This document shows, one piece after another, positions 10,167 to 19,507 of a stretch of DNA of 64,000 bases. The stretch's first letter is position 1, and each line of letters begins with the position of its first letter. The DNA comes from CAWGJF01 sp963822905. GTDB taxonomy: Bacteria > Bacteroidota > Ignavibacteria > Ignavibacteriales > Ignavibacteriaceae. A program made the position numbers and the translations under genes. The stretch is from positions 1,798,001-1,862,000 of the forward strand of contig CAWGJF010000001.1 of the NCBI GenBank assembly GCA_963822905.1. The letters are read 5' to 3'. The notes under the pieces are model-generated. The model had not been told where the DNA came from. It saw only the letters and a list, made by a program, of their open reading frames with translations, and made no database searches.

Positions 10167-10742
10167 ATGAAAAAAAACAGGATAGAAGCTTTCAGTGATG
10201 GAGTACTTGCAATTATCATAACCATTATGGTTTTAGAGATGAAAGTACCACACGGAACAGATTTGAATGCGCTGGCACCAATAGTCCCCGTGATATTAAG
10301 TTATATTTTAAGTTTCATTTATCTTGCGATCTACTGGAACAATCATCATCACCTTTTCCAGGCAGTAGAAAAAGTTAACGGGAATATTCTTTGGGCAAAT
10401 ATTCATCTTTTGTTTTGGCTTTCGTTAATCCCATTTGTGACCGGCTGGATGGGAGAAAATAATTTTGCTGAAGTTCCTGTTGCATTTTATGGAGTAATCT
10501 TATTATGTAACTCAATCGCTTATTACATCCTGACACTTGCATTGAAGGCTCAGCACGATAAAGATTCAATTCTCGTAAAAGCGCTCGGAAAAGATTTTAA
10601 GGGAAAGATATCAACGGTAATTTACATAATAGCAGTTTTACTGGCATTTTATCAACCGATCATAGCGGCTTCGTTGTATATTCTTGTTGCTTTAATGTGG
10701 CTTGTTCCTGATAAAAGATTTGAAAGGATAATTAATGACTAA
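10167..10742 (+). CDS. TMEM175/DUF1211 family putative potassium channel
   Basis: Membrane protein of 191 residues with about six helices. The first helix starts RIEAFSDGVLAIIITIMVLEM, the FSDG signature of bacterial TMEM175-type channels, which conduct K+ as tetramers. A run of four histidine and asparagine residues (WNNHHHLF) follows helix 2-3, also typical. The start ATG is preceded by AAGAAAGAGA, a weak ribosome site. It ends the plus-strand run and meets the aroQ gene convergently, 14 bases apart. Confidence 0.87.
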   Translation: MKKNRIEAFSDGVLAIIITIMVLEMKVPHGTDLNALAPIVPVILSYILSFIYLAIYWNNHHHLFQAVEKVNGNILWANIHLLFWLSLIPFVTGWMGENNFAEVPVAFYGVILLCNSIAYYILTLALKAQHDKDSILVKALGKDFKGKISTVIYIIAVLLAFYQPIIAASLYILVALMWLVPDKRFERIIND

Positions 10743-10756
10743 GCTTTAAAAGTTCT

Positions 10757-11044
10757 TCAGCTATTATTTCTATTTTTTTTTTCAAGTGTGAAATTATTTT
10801 GAAGTTTAATTGAGTCGTTAATTATGGTATGGAATATTTTCGAGATGTATTGAGAATCCATTCCATATTTTTTACCAATTTCTATAATGTGTGAGAGCAA
10901 TTCCTTCTCACGATACCTATCACGTATTGAGCTTTTTTCCTCATTTTTTAGCTTGATGATTTCGAGACTCAATTTGCGTCGGTTGGCCAGCAGCCTGATG
11001 ATTTCATCATCTATATTATTTATTTGATTGCGTATTTCTTTCAT
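10757..11044 (-). CDS. aroQ: chorismate mutase, AroQ type
   Basis: Monofunctional AroQ-class chorismate mutase of 95 residues, converting chorismate to prephenate for Phe/Tyr synthesis. The helix pattern is clear: RNQINNIDDEIIRLLANRR at the N terminus, then IKLKNEE with the active-site Lys, DRYREKELL and the final helix with the ISKIF and NDSIKLQ stretches. The ATG at 11044 is preferred over a TTG two codons upstream. No other aromatic amino acid gene is nearby. A long A-run near the C-terminal codes KK and could be prone to sequence error. Confidence 0.85.
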   Translation of the reverse strand: MKEIRNQINNIDDEIIRLLANRRKLSLEIIKLKNEEKSSIRDRYREKELLSHIIEIGKKYGMDSQYISKIFHTIINDSIKLQNNFTLEKKNRNNS

Positions 11045-11124
11045 AATCAAGTTAGGTTCTCAAAATTCGAATATCAACTTATTCTTGTTCTAAATCAAGA
11101 TGTGAATAATTAAGATTAGAATTT

Positions 11125-12120
11125 TTAATTAATGATTTTATATACTGCATTGCCTACTAGCTTTTCTGTGTTCCATTCAAATAATCTTGACTTTGCTTCT
11201 TTTCGAACAGTGCATTTTTCGTATCCACAAAATTTACAAAGCTCAGAATTACAATAGTCAAAGTGAATTTTGATTTGTGAGTTTGGAAATTCTTTCTCTA
11301 ACTCTGCATCAATTCTTTTTTCTTCCTTGTGGGATTCTTCAATTGTGAAGTAGTAAGGAAATATAAGATGAAAATCAATAAAAAAACGATCGCCGGATCG
11401 CCAGTAACGAAGTTCATGAATATCAATCCAGAAATCTTTTTTAACCGGGATTAGAATTCCGGATAATTTATCCAACACCTTCGGATCGGTTTCAAGCATC
11501 AGTCCTCCAACAGATTCACGCATCAATTTGAAACCTGTATAAACAATATTCAATGCAACAAAAATTGCAACCAGCGGATCAAAAATTGTAATGCCAGTAA
11601 TTATTACGATTAATATTCCAACTATTACGCCGATGCTGGTTGCTGCATCAGTTAAAACATGTCTTCCATCGGCAACAAGTGTTAATGAATTTGTTTTTTT
11701 TCCTGTTCGAACAAGATAAAAGCCAAGAGCGAGATTTATTAAACCCGCTCCACTAATTACAATTACACCGATGCTGAGTGATTTCAGTTCTGTACCAACT
11801 ATAATATCATGCATTGCTGCATAAATTATCACGAAGGCAGCAATAATGATCAGAAAACCTTCAATTCCGGCAGAAAAGAATTCAATATTTCCATGTCCGT
11901 AAAGATGAGATTCATCAGCAGGTTTGGAACTTAATATAATGCTGTATAATGCCATTGAAGTTGCAAGTACATGAACAACAGATTCAGCAGCATCAGAAAA
12001 AATTGCAGCAGAACCGGTGAGAAAGTATGCACCGATTTTTGCGACAAACATTCCAAGACCAACAATTAAAGAAATGATTGCTGCTTTTTTTCGAAGTCTG
12101 ATAACAGTTCCTCTATTCAT
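11125..12120 (-). CDS. cation diffusion facilitator transporter with Cys-rich C terminus
   Basis: Inner-membrane metal/proton antiporter of 331 residues. TM2 has FSDAAESVVH and TM5 has HVLTDAATS, the metal-binding Asp/His positions of the CDF family, and the loop HLYGHGNIEFF is conserved. A cytosolic ferredoxin-like domain follows from about residue 210. The tail adds a cysteine cluster, CNSELCKFCGYEKC, that is not part of the standard fold and might bind metal. It starts 7 bases after the aminotransferase gene stop and is probably in the same transcript. The transported ion (Zn, Fe, Mn or other) cannot be set from sequence. Confidence 0.88.
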   Translation of the reverse strand: MNRGTVIRLRKKAAIISLIVGLGMFVAKIGAYFLTGSAAIFSDAAESVVHVLATSMALYSIILSSKPADESHLYGHGNIEFFSAGIEGFLIIIAAFVIIYAAMHDIIVGTELKSLSIGVIVISGAGLINLALGFYLVRTGKKTNSLTLVADGRHVLTDAATSIGVIVGILIVIITGITIFDPLVAIFVALNIVYTGFKLMRESVGGLMLETDPKVLDKLSGILIPVKKDFWIDIHELRYWRSGDRFFIDFHLIFPYYFTIEESHKEEKRIDAELEKEFPNSQIKIHFDYCNSELCKFCGYEKCTVRKEAKSRLFEWNTEKLVGNAVYKIIN

Positions 12121-12127
12121 AAATCTG

Positions 12128-13288
12128 TTATAATGCTGATAAAATTTTTGCAGCTTCCATCATAACTTCATTCTTTTTTGCAAAACACAACCGGATTACT
12201 TTTTCATTGTTTCCATTTTTGTAAAAAGGAGAAAGCGGAATTGTTGCAATTCCAACTTCTTTTGTCAAATATTCAGTAAAATTCATATCATTCTTACCAG
12301 AGATATCTGAATAATCCAGCAACTGAAAGTAAGTTCCCTTACATGGTAACACTTTGAATCTTGACTTTTTCATTGCATCTGCAAATAAGTCTTTTTTCTT
12401 CTGATAAAAATTTGAGAGACTTAAATAATTTTTTTCATCTTTTAAGTATTCTGCGTATGCATGTTGGATAGGAGTATTTGAAGAGAATACAATAAATTGA
12501 TGAAGTTTCCTAAATTCATTCATCAAATAATTCGGTGCAGAGCAATAACCAGTTTTCCAACCCGTAGTATGAAATGTTTTTCCAAATGATGAAATAATAA
12601 ATGATCTTTTGTAAAGCTCATCATATAAAGTAAAGCTGTGATGTTTTTCTTTATCAAACACAATGAACTCATAAACTTCATCGCTTATTAATAAAATATC
12701 AGTTCCTTTAACAAGATCAATCAATTGTTCAATATCTTCTTTTTGAATTAAAGAACCCGAAGGATTATGAGGCGAATTGAAAATCATTAATTTTGTTTTA
12801 TTATTTACTCTCTTTCTTATTTCATCCCAATCATAAGAAAAATCTTTTTTAAGTGGAATGCGAATAGGAATTCCACCGTTAGCTTCTATGTCAGGAGCAT
12901 AACAATCATAAGCCGGATCAAAAACAATTGCTTCATCACCTTTATCGATAATGCAACCAACAGCCGTATAAATCGCCTGGGTTGCACCGGATGTTATCGT
13001 AATTTCAGTTTCGGGGTTATAAATTCTTCCATACACTTTTTTGATAGTATTTGATATAATATTTCTTAAAACAGGTACTCCTGGCATTGGAGCATATTGA
13101 TTGAATCCTTTTTTCTGAAAATCATTTATAAGTGTGAGTAATTCATCGGAACAATTGAAATCAGGAAATCCTTGTGACAAATTTAGTGCGTTATGTTCGA
13201 CTGCCATTTTGGACATAATAGCAAAAATACTCGTTCCCCAATCAGGCAATTTCTTTTTAATGTTTATTTGTTTAGCTGTGTCAGGCAA
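12128..13288 (-). CDS. PLP-dependent class I aminotransferase, methionine aminotransferase-like
   Basis: Fold-type I aminotransferase of 386 residues, close in pattern to YbdL (methionine aminotransferase) and kynurenine aminotransferases. Motifs: NLSQGFPDF near the N terminus, SGATQAIY, FNSPHNPSGS, ISDEVYEF, and the PLP lysine in SSFGKTFHTTGWKTGY. The start is a TTG with a near-perfect GGAGGT ribosome site 5 bases upstream, which fixes it. Likely role: methionine regeneration or keto-acid transamination. The CDF transporter gene follows by 7 bases. Confidence 0.9.
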   Translation of the reverse strand: MPDTAKQINIKKKLPDWGTSIFAIMSKMAVEHNALNLSQGFPDFNCSDELLTLINDFQKKGFNQYAPMPGVPVLRNIISNTIKKVYGRIYNPETEITITSGATQAIYTAVGCIIDKGDEAIVFDPAYDCYAPDIEANGGIPIRIPLKKDFSYDWDEIRKRVNNKTKLMIFNSPHNPSGSLIQKEDIEQLIDLVKGTDILLISDEVYEFIVFDKEKHHSFTLYDELYKRSFIISSFGKTFHTTGWKTGYCSAPNYLMNEFRKLHQFIVFSSNTPIQHAYAEYLKDEKNYLSLSNFYQKKKDLFADAMKKSRFKVLPCKGTYFQLLDYSDISGKNDMNFTEYLTKEVGIATIPLSPFYKNGNNEKVIRLCFAKKNEVMMEAAKILSAL

Positions 13289-13376
13289 TTAGACCTCCGG
13301 AATTAAATTCTTGATTTTTAAGTAGGATAAATTTAATGTAAGTATGAGTAATTATGAAAGGCTGACCAATAAGAAG

Positions 13377-14939
13377 TTAATTAGGGATAATAAATTCCTG
13401 TTCGTTGGGTCGAATCGAGTCGTACATTCTTTTCAATTGATTATAAGCGAACTGATTTCCGCGTTGAGCTGCATACCTATAATATTTTACTGCATCAGCA
13501 GTTGACGGTGAAACAGTAAAACCTTGCTCATAACAAATTGCAATTGTAACCTGGGCAAGTAAAGAACCATTCTCTGCAAACTTTAAAAGCTTCTGAAAAT
13601 CTTTTTTTGTATCTCCGTAATTATATCCATCTATTAGTTCTGAACTTATCAATCTAACGCTTGCTTCAGAGCTTCCTCTTTGTTCCGCTTCTTTCCATAA
13701 CAGAATTCCTTTTTCTCCATCTTTAATAACATCTCTTCCTGTATAATAATCTAAACCAAGCTCAATTATCGCAGGCATATAAAAATTGTATGCTGATTCG
13801 GTTAATAATTTTACTGCATCATTGATTACAATCCGGTTGTCAAATCCGATTGAAGTTAATCCATACCAAACAAATTTGGCTTCTGAATCTCCTTCTTTTG
13901 ATTTCTCAATAACCTTATTAATAAATTCTTTATTCTTTGAGAGATTCCAGAGTATATTTGTCGCTTTAGGAGAATCATTCCGAAGTGCGCGATAATAAAA
14001 CGAGGCGGCTTTTATAATATCTTTATTGTAGTAGATTCCTTCTTCATACATTTTACCTAATAAAGTTTGTGCTTCGGGGCTTCCATTATCTGCAAGTTCA
14101 TTTATGATAATAAGGTTTTTTTCTGAACTGATCTCACTGATATTTTTAACACTATCAATTTTAAGTTCAGAGATCAAGCTGTCATTCTGAGCAAGCCTGA
14201 GATCTGATACGATCATACTATCTGTTAACATAAAAGTCGTATCCTGGATGTTGTTAAAATCAATAAACATCAGACCTAATGAAGATGGGATTTTAGTGTT
14301 GTCATTAAGTTCCGCCTGATCACTAACAGCATAGTTTTTAATATTGAACAGTGAATCAACAACGTGTTTAGAAATTTTCGGTTCGAGTTCAGGAAGAACT
14401 TCTTTAGCCGATTCAAAATCTCCATCGGCAGATTTTTTTATCCAGTAGTAAGCAATATTCCAGTCACGCTTAACAATTAAGTTGTCAGTATAAAGAATTC
14501 CCAGAACATATTGTGCCTGGTTCATTCCTTCGCGCGCTGCTGATCGAAAATATTTAAATGCAAGAAATGGATCCCATTTAATACCGATTCCGTTTATCAG
14601 CATAATTCCAAGGTTATATTTAGCAGCCGTTAAATTATTTTCCGCAGCTTTCTTAATCCAATAAATTGCTTTTATCGTATCAGCCGGAATTCCATCTCCA
14701 AGTAAATAACGAAGACCAAGCTCGTGCTGGGCAAGTGCATCTCCGGAATTTGCTTCCTGGTTTAATTTAAATTGCTGCCATATTTGGTAAGCTAAATCAG
14801 GTCTATAAAAGTAAGGATTATTCCTTTGAGGCCGATTGTTTTTAAATGCAAGACTTTTTGTTGTATCCTGCGCATAAAAATCTGCCGTGATAGCAAAGAA
14901 GGAGGAAACAATTAAAAGATAAGGGATAAACTTATTCAA
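13377..14939 (-). CDS. exported Sel1-repeat (TPR-like) protein
   Basis: 520-residue protein with a cleavable signal peptide (MNKFIPYLLIVSSFFAITA). It has at least six Sel1-type helical repeats, for instance AQHELGLRYLLGDGI, AKYNLGIMLINGIGI and AQTLLGKMYEEGIYY. Sel1 repeats are protein-interaction scaffolds. The repeats fall in two blocks (about residues 60-190 and 285-505) separated by a less ordered stretch. Starts at TTG 14939, which places the signal peptide correctly. No neighbour indicates its partner. Confidence 0.85.
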   Translation of the reverse strand: MNKFIPYLLIVSSFFAITADFYAQDTTKSLAFKNNRPQRNNPYFYRPDLAYQIWQQFKLNQEANSGDALAQHELGLRYLLGDGIPADTIKAIYWIKKAAENNLTAAKYNLGIMLINGIGIKWDPFLAFKYFRSAAREGMNQAQYVLGILYTDNLIVKRDWNIAYYWIKKSADGDFESAKEVLPELEPKISKHVVDSLFNIKNYAVSDQAELNDNTKIPSSLGLMFIDFNNIQDTTFMLTDSMIVSDLRLAQNDSLISELKIDSVKNISEISSEKNLIIINELADNGSPEAQTLLGKMYEEGIYYNKDIIKAASFYYRALRNDSPKATNILWNLSKNKEFINKVIEKSKEGDSEAKFVWYGLTSIGFDNRIVINDAVKLLTESAYNFYMPAIIELGLDYYTGRDVIKDGEKGILLWKEAEQRGSSEASVRLISSELIDGYNYGDTKKDFQKLLKFAENGSLLAQVTIAICYEQGFTVSPSTADAVKYYRYAAQRGNQFAYNQLKRMYDSIRPNEQEFIIPN

Positions 14940-15039
14940 TAACTTTTAGATTATAGTTTTTCAAATATGATGTGTTTATCAGGTAACTTCAAGTACATTT
15001 AACAGTAGGAAAGTTTAAATAGTTTAAAGAAGATGAGAA

Positions 15040-15438
15040 TTACTTGTGATTTTTAAAATACTTTTTCATTGGTTTAAAATAATGGTCCTTCCATCCTTTT
15101 TCGTATTTTTTTGCTTGCCCATCTGGTAGTTCGCTGTGGATTAATGTTACTCTTGTACCTTTCTCAGATTTTTCGAAGAGAACTTCAAGCCTGGAATCTC
15201 TGACTCCATCAGGAAAGTCAGTTGAACGCCAGCTTAAAACCATTCTGCCATAAGGCTGCAAAGTAATAATGCTTCCCTGTATGTAACCGTTGCCTGCATT
15301 AAAATGTTCACCAACGCGGGGTAAAATTTCTGTTTTGGTTCCTGTAAATGCCGAATGTTCTTTACTATCCAACCAGGATGTATAAAGTTTTTTAGCAGTT
15401 ACAGGAAAAATTTCTGACACTTTTATCGATTCGCTCAT
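15040..15438 (-). CDS. SRPBCC (AHSA1-like) domain protein
   Basis: Cytosolic START/AHSA1-fold protein of 132 residues with a hydrophobic ligand cavity. Typical features are the opening VSEIFPVTAKKLYTSWLD, a central PYGRMVLSWR strand, and the closing helix KGWKDHYFKPMKKYF. AGGAT lies just before the ATG. It is transcribed away from pyrG. Members are often found near AraC or ArsR regulators; none is adjacent here. Ligand unknown. Confidence 0.85.
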   Translation of the reverse strand: MSESIKVSEIFPVTAKKLYTSWLDSKEHSAFTGTKTEILPRVGEHFNAGNGYIQGSIITLQPYGRMVLSWRSTDFPDGVRDSRLEVLFEKSEKGTRVTLIHSELPDGQAKKYEKGWKDHYFKPMKKYFKNHK

Positions 15439-15542
15439 ATTATCCTGTTTTTAAAACAAGAATAATAAAAATGTTAGCTATTGGCAATACTTTAACCAAA
15501 ATATTCTGAAAATATATTGAGTAAAATTTTTTTGCTGGACTT

Positions 15543-15573
15543 TTTGATAAGACACGCTCTTGCTCTATATTTG
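15543..15573 (+). promoter_or_regulatory. Bacteroidota-type promoter for pyrG
   Basis: TTTG at 15543-15546 and TATATTTG at 15566-15573 with a 19-base spacer match the Bacteroidota housekeeping promoter pattern (TTTG, 19-21, TAnnTTTG). If used, transcription would begin around 15580, giving a very short leader before the ATG at 15589 and leaving the GGGAG at 15573-15577 out of the message. Confidence 0.5.
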
Positions 15574-15588
15574 GGAGCAAAAAAAATT

Positions 15589-17223
15589 ATGGCCCGCAGA
15601 AGAAAAGTTAAGTTTATTTTCATTACCGGTGGTGTTGTTTCCTCTTTAGGTAAAGGAATAACTGCCTCTTCACTTGGTTTGCTTCTTAAACAGAGGGGTT
15701 TCCGGGTTACCATCCAGAAATTTGATCCTTATATAAATGTTGATCCCGGGACTATGAGTCCGTTCCAGCACGGTGAAGTTTATGTTACCGATGATGGAGC
15801 AGAGACTGATCTTGATCTTGGTCACTACGAGAGATTCCTCGATGAAAGTATGACCAAAGCTAATAACACAACTACAGGTCAGATTTATTATGAAGTTATT
15901 ACGAAAGAGAGAAGGGGAGATTATCTTGGAGCTACAGTACAGGTAATTCCACACATAACAGATGAAATAAAAGAACGACTTGTCCGTTTGAGTGAACTTG
16001 GAGAATATGATATAATTATTACAGAGATTGGTGGTACAGTTGGTGATATTGAAAGCCTGCCCTTTATTGAAGCAATGCGGCAATTGATGATGGAATTTGG
16101 CAGGGCTAATACGATGAGTATTCATGTGACGCTTGTTCCGTATATCAGTTCTGCAGGAGAAGTGAAAACAAAACCAACTCAACACAGTGTTAAAAATCTA
16201 CTTGAACTTGGAATTCAACCTGATGTGCTGATTTGCAGATCAGAGAAAAAACTTCCAAAAGATATCCGGGAAAAAATTGCACTTTTCTGTAATGTTAGCC
16301 CTTCTTCAGTAATCTCTGCTTATGATTGTTCATCAATATATGAAGTCCCTTTAGTTCTATTCAAAGAAAAATTTGATTCTATTGTTTTAAAAAGACTTCA
16401 CATTACTGAAAGAAAAATTAAGCTTGATGATTGGTCAAATTTTGTTGATGGAGTAAAGAATCCGTCTAAAACAGTCGAGATAGGTGTATGTGGAAAATAT
16501 ATTTTACATATGGATGCTTATAAAAGTATTATGGAATCTTTCGTGCATGCAGGAGCGGAAAACAATGTTAAAGTAATTGTGAGACCAATAAATGCTGAAG
16601 ATTGTGAATCCAATGAATTTGAAAATTTATTAAAAGGTATTTCCGGACTGTTAGTCCCGGGCGGGTTTGGTGAACGAGGAATTGAAGGAAAAATAAGGGC
16701 AATAAAATATGCCCGTGAAAATAATATTCCGTTCTTCGGTATTTGTCTTGGATTACAGTGTGCAGTGATCGAGTTTGCCCGGAATGTTTGTGGAATTAAA
16801 AACGCGAACAGTTCCGAGTTTAAGAAAACAAAATTCAGTGTTATTGATTTAATGCCTGAACAAAAAAATATTAAGGATATGGGAGCCACGATGAGACTTG
16901 GCGCCTATCCCTGCGTTATCCAGGATAATACAAAAGCAATGCAAGCATATGGTAGTGCGCATATCTCAGAAAGACATCGTCACAGGTATGAAGTAAATAA
17001 TAAATTCAGAAGAAATCTGACCGACAAAGGAATGATCTTCAGCGGACTTTCACCAAACCGTGAACTCGTTGAAATGATTGAACTTCCTGGTCATAACTGG
17101 TTCGTTGCGTGTCAATTTCATCCTGAATTAAAATCCAGGGCTATCAAAGCTCATCCATTGTTCCGTGAATTTGTAAAAGCTGCTTTGAGGTATTCGGAAA
17201 GCAAAAATGTTTCTGATTCATAA
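15589..17223 (+). CDS. pyrG: CTP synthase
   Basis: Converts UTP to CTP using ATP and glutamine; last step of pyrimidine nucleotide synthesis, cytosolic tetramer. From the ATG at 15589 the protein has 544 residues, the normal length. The N-terminal synthetase domain has FITGGVVSSLGKGITASSLG. The C-terminal glutaminase domain has the nucleophile C386 (GICLGLQ) and H511/E513 (CQFHPE). An upstream TTG at 15517 would add 24 residues that are not family-like, so the ATG is chosen. Another pyrimidine gene, pyrF, lies 9 kb downstream. Confidence 0.97.
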   Translation: MARRRKVKFIFITGGVVSSLGKGITASSLGLLLKQRGFRVTIQKFDPYINVDPGTMSPFQHGEVYVTDDGAETDLDLGHYERFLDESMTKANNTTTGQIYYEVITKERRGDYLGATVQVIPHITDEIKERLVRLSELGEYDIIITEIGGTVGDIESLPFIEAMRQLMMEFGRANTMSIHVTLVPYISSAGEVKTKPTQHSVKNLLELGIQPDVLICRSEKKLPKDIREKIALFCNVSPSSVISAYDCSSIYEVPLVLFKEKFDSIVLKRLHITERKIKLDDWSNFVDGVKNPSKTVEIGVCGKYILHMDAYKSIMESFVHAGAENNVKVIVRPINAEDCESNEFENLLKGISGLLVPGGFGERGIEGKIRAIKYARENNIPFFGICLGLQCAVIEFARNVCGIKNANSSEFKKTKFSVIDLMPEQKNIKDMGATMRLGAYPCVIQDNTKAMQAYGSAHISERHRHRYEVNNKFRRNLTDKGMIFSGLSPNRELVEMIELPGHNWFVACQFHPELKSRAIKAHPLFREFVKAALRYSESKNVSDS

Positions 17224-17260
17224 ATGATTTGTAATACGCTGTTTATTACTATTAAACGTA

Positions 17261-18787
17261 ATGATTAAAAAAATATTTCCGCTTCTTCAAAAATCAAATC
17301 TTATTTTAGTATTTATTTTCATCATTTTGATTTTTCCCCAGATAATTCCTGCGCAGGTTAAATTTCAAAGACAAATCAAAAACGGACTCAACTATTTATA
17401 TAATTTCAATCTTGAAAAAGCAAAAGAAGTTTTCGAATCAATTGAAATTAAAAACCCTGATCACCCAGCTGGTTATCACTACAGTTCCATTATTAATCTC
17501 TGGTATTTCCTTGATCAAAAAAGAGATTCGGATAAAACTGCTTTCCTCGATTTATCTGATTCTGTTGTTTCTAAATCCAAAAAAATTCTTGAAGATGATG
17601 AAGATAACCCGTTTATTTATTTTCTCCTTGGAACAACCTATTCCTACCGGGCAATGATCTATGCCAGGGACGGTGAATATTTGAATGTGTTGTGGTCGAC
17701 AAAAGAATCCTATAATTATTTAAGTAAAGTATTGGAAATTGACAGCACTTATTATGATGCTTACCTAGGGTTAGGTTTATATAACTTTGCTGTTTCGCAA
17801 ACACCCCCGGCTTGGAAATGGGCTTTGGAGCTAACCGATATCACTGGTAACAAAAAACTAGGGTTAGAATATTTAAAGTTAGCTGCAAACAAAGGAAACC
17901 TTGTAACTATTGAAGCAAAATTTTATTTATCACAAGTCTTATCAGAATTTTTGATGGACTATAATTCCTCGGAAAAATATCTTACTAAATTGATTTATAA
18001 TTATCCAAACAACATCCTGTTTAAATATGGGATGGCTTTGCTTTACATTAAAGAGACCAGGCTAACTAATGCTGAAAAATATTTGAAAGCAATTACTAAA
18101 ACTAAAGACACAACATTTGTTCAAATAAAAACTTTCTCAAATTATCAATTGGGAAATATCTTTTTTATCAGGAATGATTTTGATTCTGCAAAAACATTTT
18201 ACCGATTGTTCCTTGATAATACTATAGACAAACACTTTAGGGGATATGCGGCATTAAAGCTGGCTTATTGTTATGAGTTTATGAATTTACCTGATAGTGC
18301 TTCAGTTTATTTTGAAAAGACTGACCAGGGGAATGAAGATATTGATGAAGATGTATACGCAGCATCTATAGGGGAAAAATATCAGGAAAATCTTCCTGAT
18401 AGTTCCGAGTTAAAACTGATAAGAATTCATAATTTTGTTGATGCTGGATTATATAAGAATGCAATTGATTCTTCTTTAAAATTGATCAAAAATAATTTTA
18501 GTGATACACTGAAAGCAAAACTTTATTTGATTCTTAGTGATAGCTATTATAGAATAAATAAATATGCACTATCTTTAGACTATGCTATTTCAGTTATAAA
18601 TAATGATCAGGCTCAGGGATGGATGAAAGCCTATGCATGCTATTATGCTGCACGGACAAGCAAAGAAATGAAAAATATAGTTGATGCTGAGCTCTTTATT
18701 AATTATGCAAATAATTACAAAGACTTCTATTTTGAAAATAGTCTGAGAAACTCACTGCATGCTCTTTTGTACAGTATCCATAAATGA
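17261..18787 (+). CDS. exported TPR-repeat protein
   Basis: 508-residue protein with an N-terminal membrane-export segment (about residues 13-32) and tetratricopeptide-like helical repeats throughout, for example the stretch FSNYQLGNIFFIRNDFDSAK and GYAALKLAYCYEFMNLPDSA. It lies 37 bases after pyrG and 60 bases before purN. It resembles uncharacterised Bacteroidota TPR proteins that act as periplasmic or outer-membrane scaffolds. No enzymatic motif. The first 200 residues contain a YDAYLGLGLYNFAVSQTPP segment that recurs in this group. Confidence 0.8.
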   Translation: MIKKIFPLLQKSNLILVFIFIILIFPQIIPAQVKFQRQIKNGLNYLYNFNLEKAKEVFESIEIKNPDHPAGYHYSSIINLWYFLDQKRDSDKTAFLDLSDSVVSKSKKILEDDEDNPFIYFLLGTTYSYRAMIYARDGEYLNVLWSTKESYNYLSKVLEIDSTYYDAYLGLGLYNFAVSQTPPAWKWALELTDITGNKKLGLEYLKLAANKGNLVTIEAKFYLSQVLSEFLMDYNSSEKYLTKLIYNYPNNILFKYGMALLYIKETRLTNAEKYLKAITKTKDTTFVQIKTFSNYQLGNIFFIRNDFDSAKTFYRLFLDNTIDKHFRGYAALKLAYCYEFMNLPDSASVYFEKTDQGNEDIDEDVYAASIGEKYQENLPDSSELKLIRIHNFVDAGLYKNAIDSSLKLIKNNFSDTLKAKLYLILSDSYYRINKYALSLDYAISVINNDQAQGWMKAYACYYAARTSKEMKNIVDAELFINYANNYKDFYFENSLRNSLHALLYSIHK

Positions 18788-18847
18788 TGAAAATAAAATA
18801 CTTTAAACAACCATCCTTATTGATTATTTTTTATCGATTAAGTAGCT

Positions 18848-19477
18848 TTGAACGATTATTTAAAGTTTAATGTGTTAAGAATTGCTGTCTTTGTCTCTGG
18901 TCGGGGTTCAAATCTTAAAGCGATACTTGATTCACCTTTACTAAAAAATAAAATTCAGGTAGTAGCTGTTTTTAGTGATAAAGAAAATTGTCCTGCATTT
19001 GAGATTGCGGGAGAACATTCTTTTAAAACTTACAACATTGGTAAAAAGGAAAATTTTATTAGGAATGAAGACCTGGTAAATTTTCTTAAGAAATTAAATC
19101 TTGATTTGGTGGTTCTTGCTGGTTATCTGAAACTTGTTCCTGTCGATGTTGTTTCTTTTTTTAGCAATAAGATTATTAACATTCACCCGGCCCTGCTTCC
19201 CGCATTTGGTGGTGCAGGAATGTACGGGATGAATGTTCACAAAGCAGTTTTTTCTTCTTCCGCAAAAGTTTCCGGTGCAACTGTTCATTTTGTAAATGAA
19301 ATTTATGATTCAGGAAAAATTATTGCTCAACAATGTGTTGATATTTCAGCCGTAAAATCTTCTGAAGAAATCGCTGAAGCAGTATTAAAAATTGAACATA
19401 TCATTTTACCAGAAGTTATTCTGGCTTTTGCAGAAAAAAGGATCCGGATTGTGGATAACAGAGTTGTTGTAAATTAA
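18848..19477 (+). CDS. purN: phosphoribosylglycinamide formyltransferase
   Basis: Transfers a formyl group from 10-formyltetrahydrofolate to GAR in purine synthesis. The start of the fold, RIAVFVSGRGSNLKAI, binds the substrate phosphate. The catalytic Asn/His are in IINIHPALLPAFGG and the Asp in YDSGKII. Length 209 residues from TTG 18848; a GTG eight codons later (18872) is an equally good start and would give a more usual N terminus. Followed by purH after 30 bases. Confidence 0.95.
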   Translation: MNDYLKFNVLRIAVFVSGRGSNLKAILDSPLLKNKIQVVAVFSDKENCPAFEIAGEHSFKTYNIGKKENFIRNEDLVNFLKKLNLDLVVLAGYLKLVPVDVVSFFSNKIINIHPALLPAFGGAGMYGMNVHKAVFSSSAKVSGATVHFVNEIYDSGKIIAQQCVDISAVKSSEEIAEAVLKIEHIILPEVILAFAEKRIRIVDNRVVVN

Positions 19478-19507
19478 TTATATCATTTCTCCAGGTAAGG
19501 TAACTCA

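Noticed and set aside
15517..15588. Upstream TTG start for CTP synthase
   Set aside because: It would add 24 residues unlike any PyrG and runs through the candidate promoter. The ATG at 15589 gives the family N terminus.
15670..16185. Minus-strand frame of 171 codons
   Set aside because: Antisense of pyrG.
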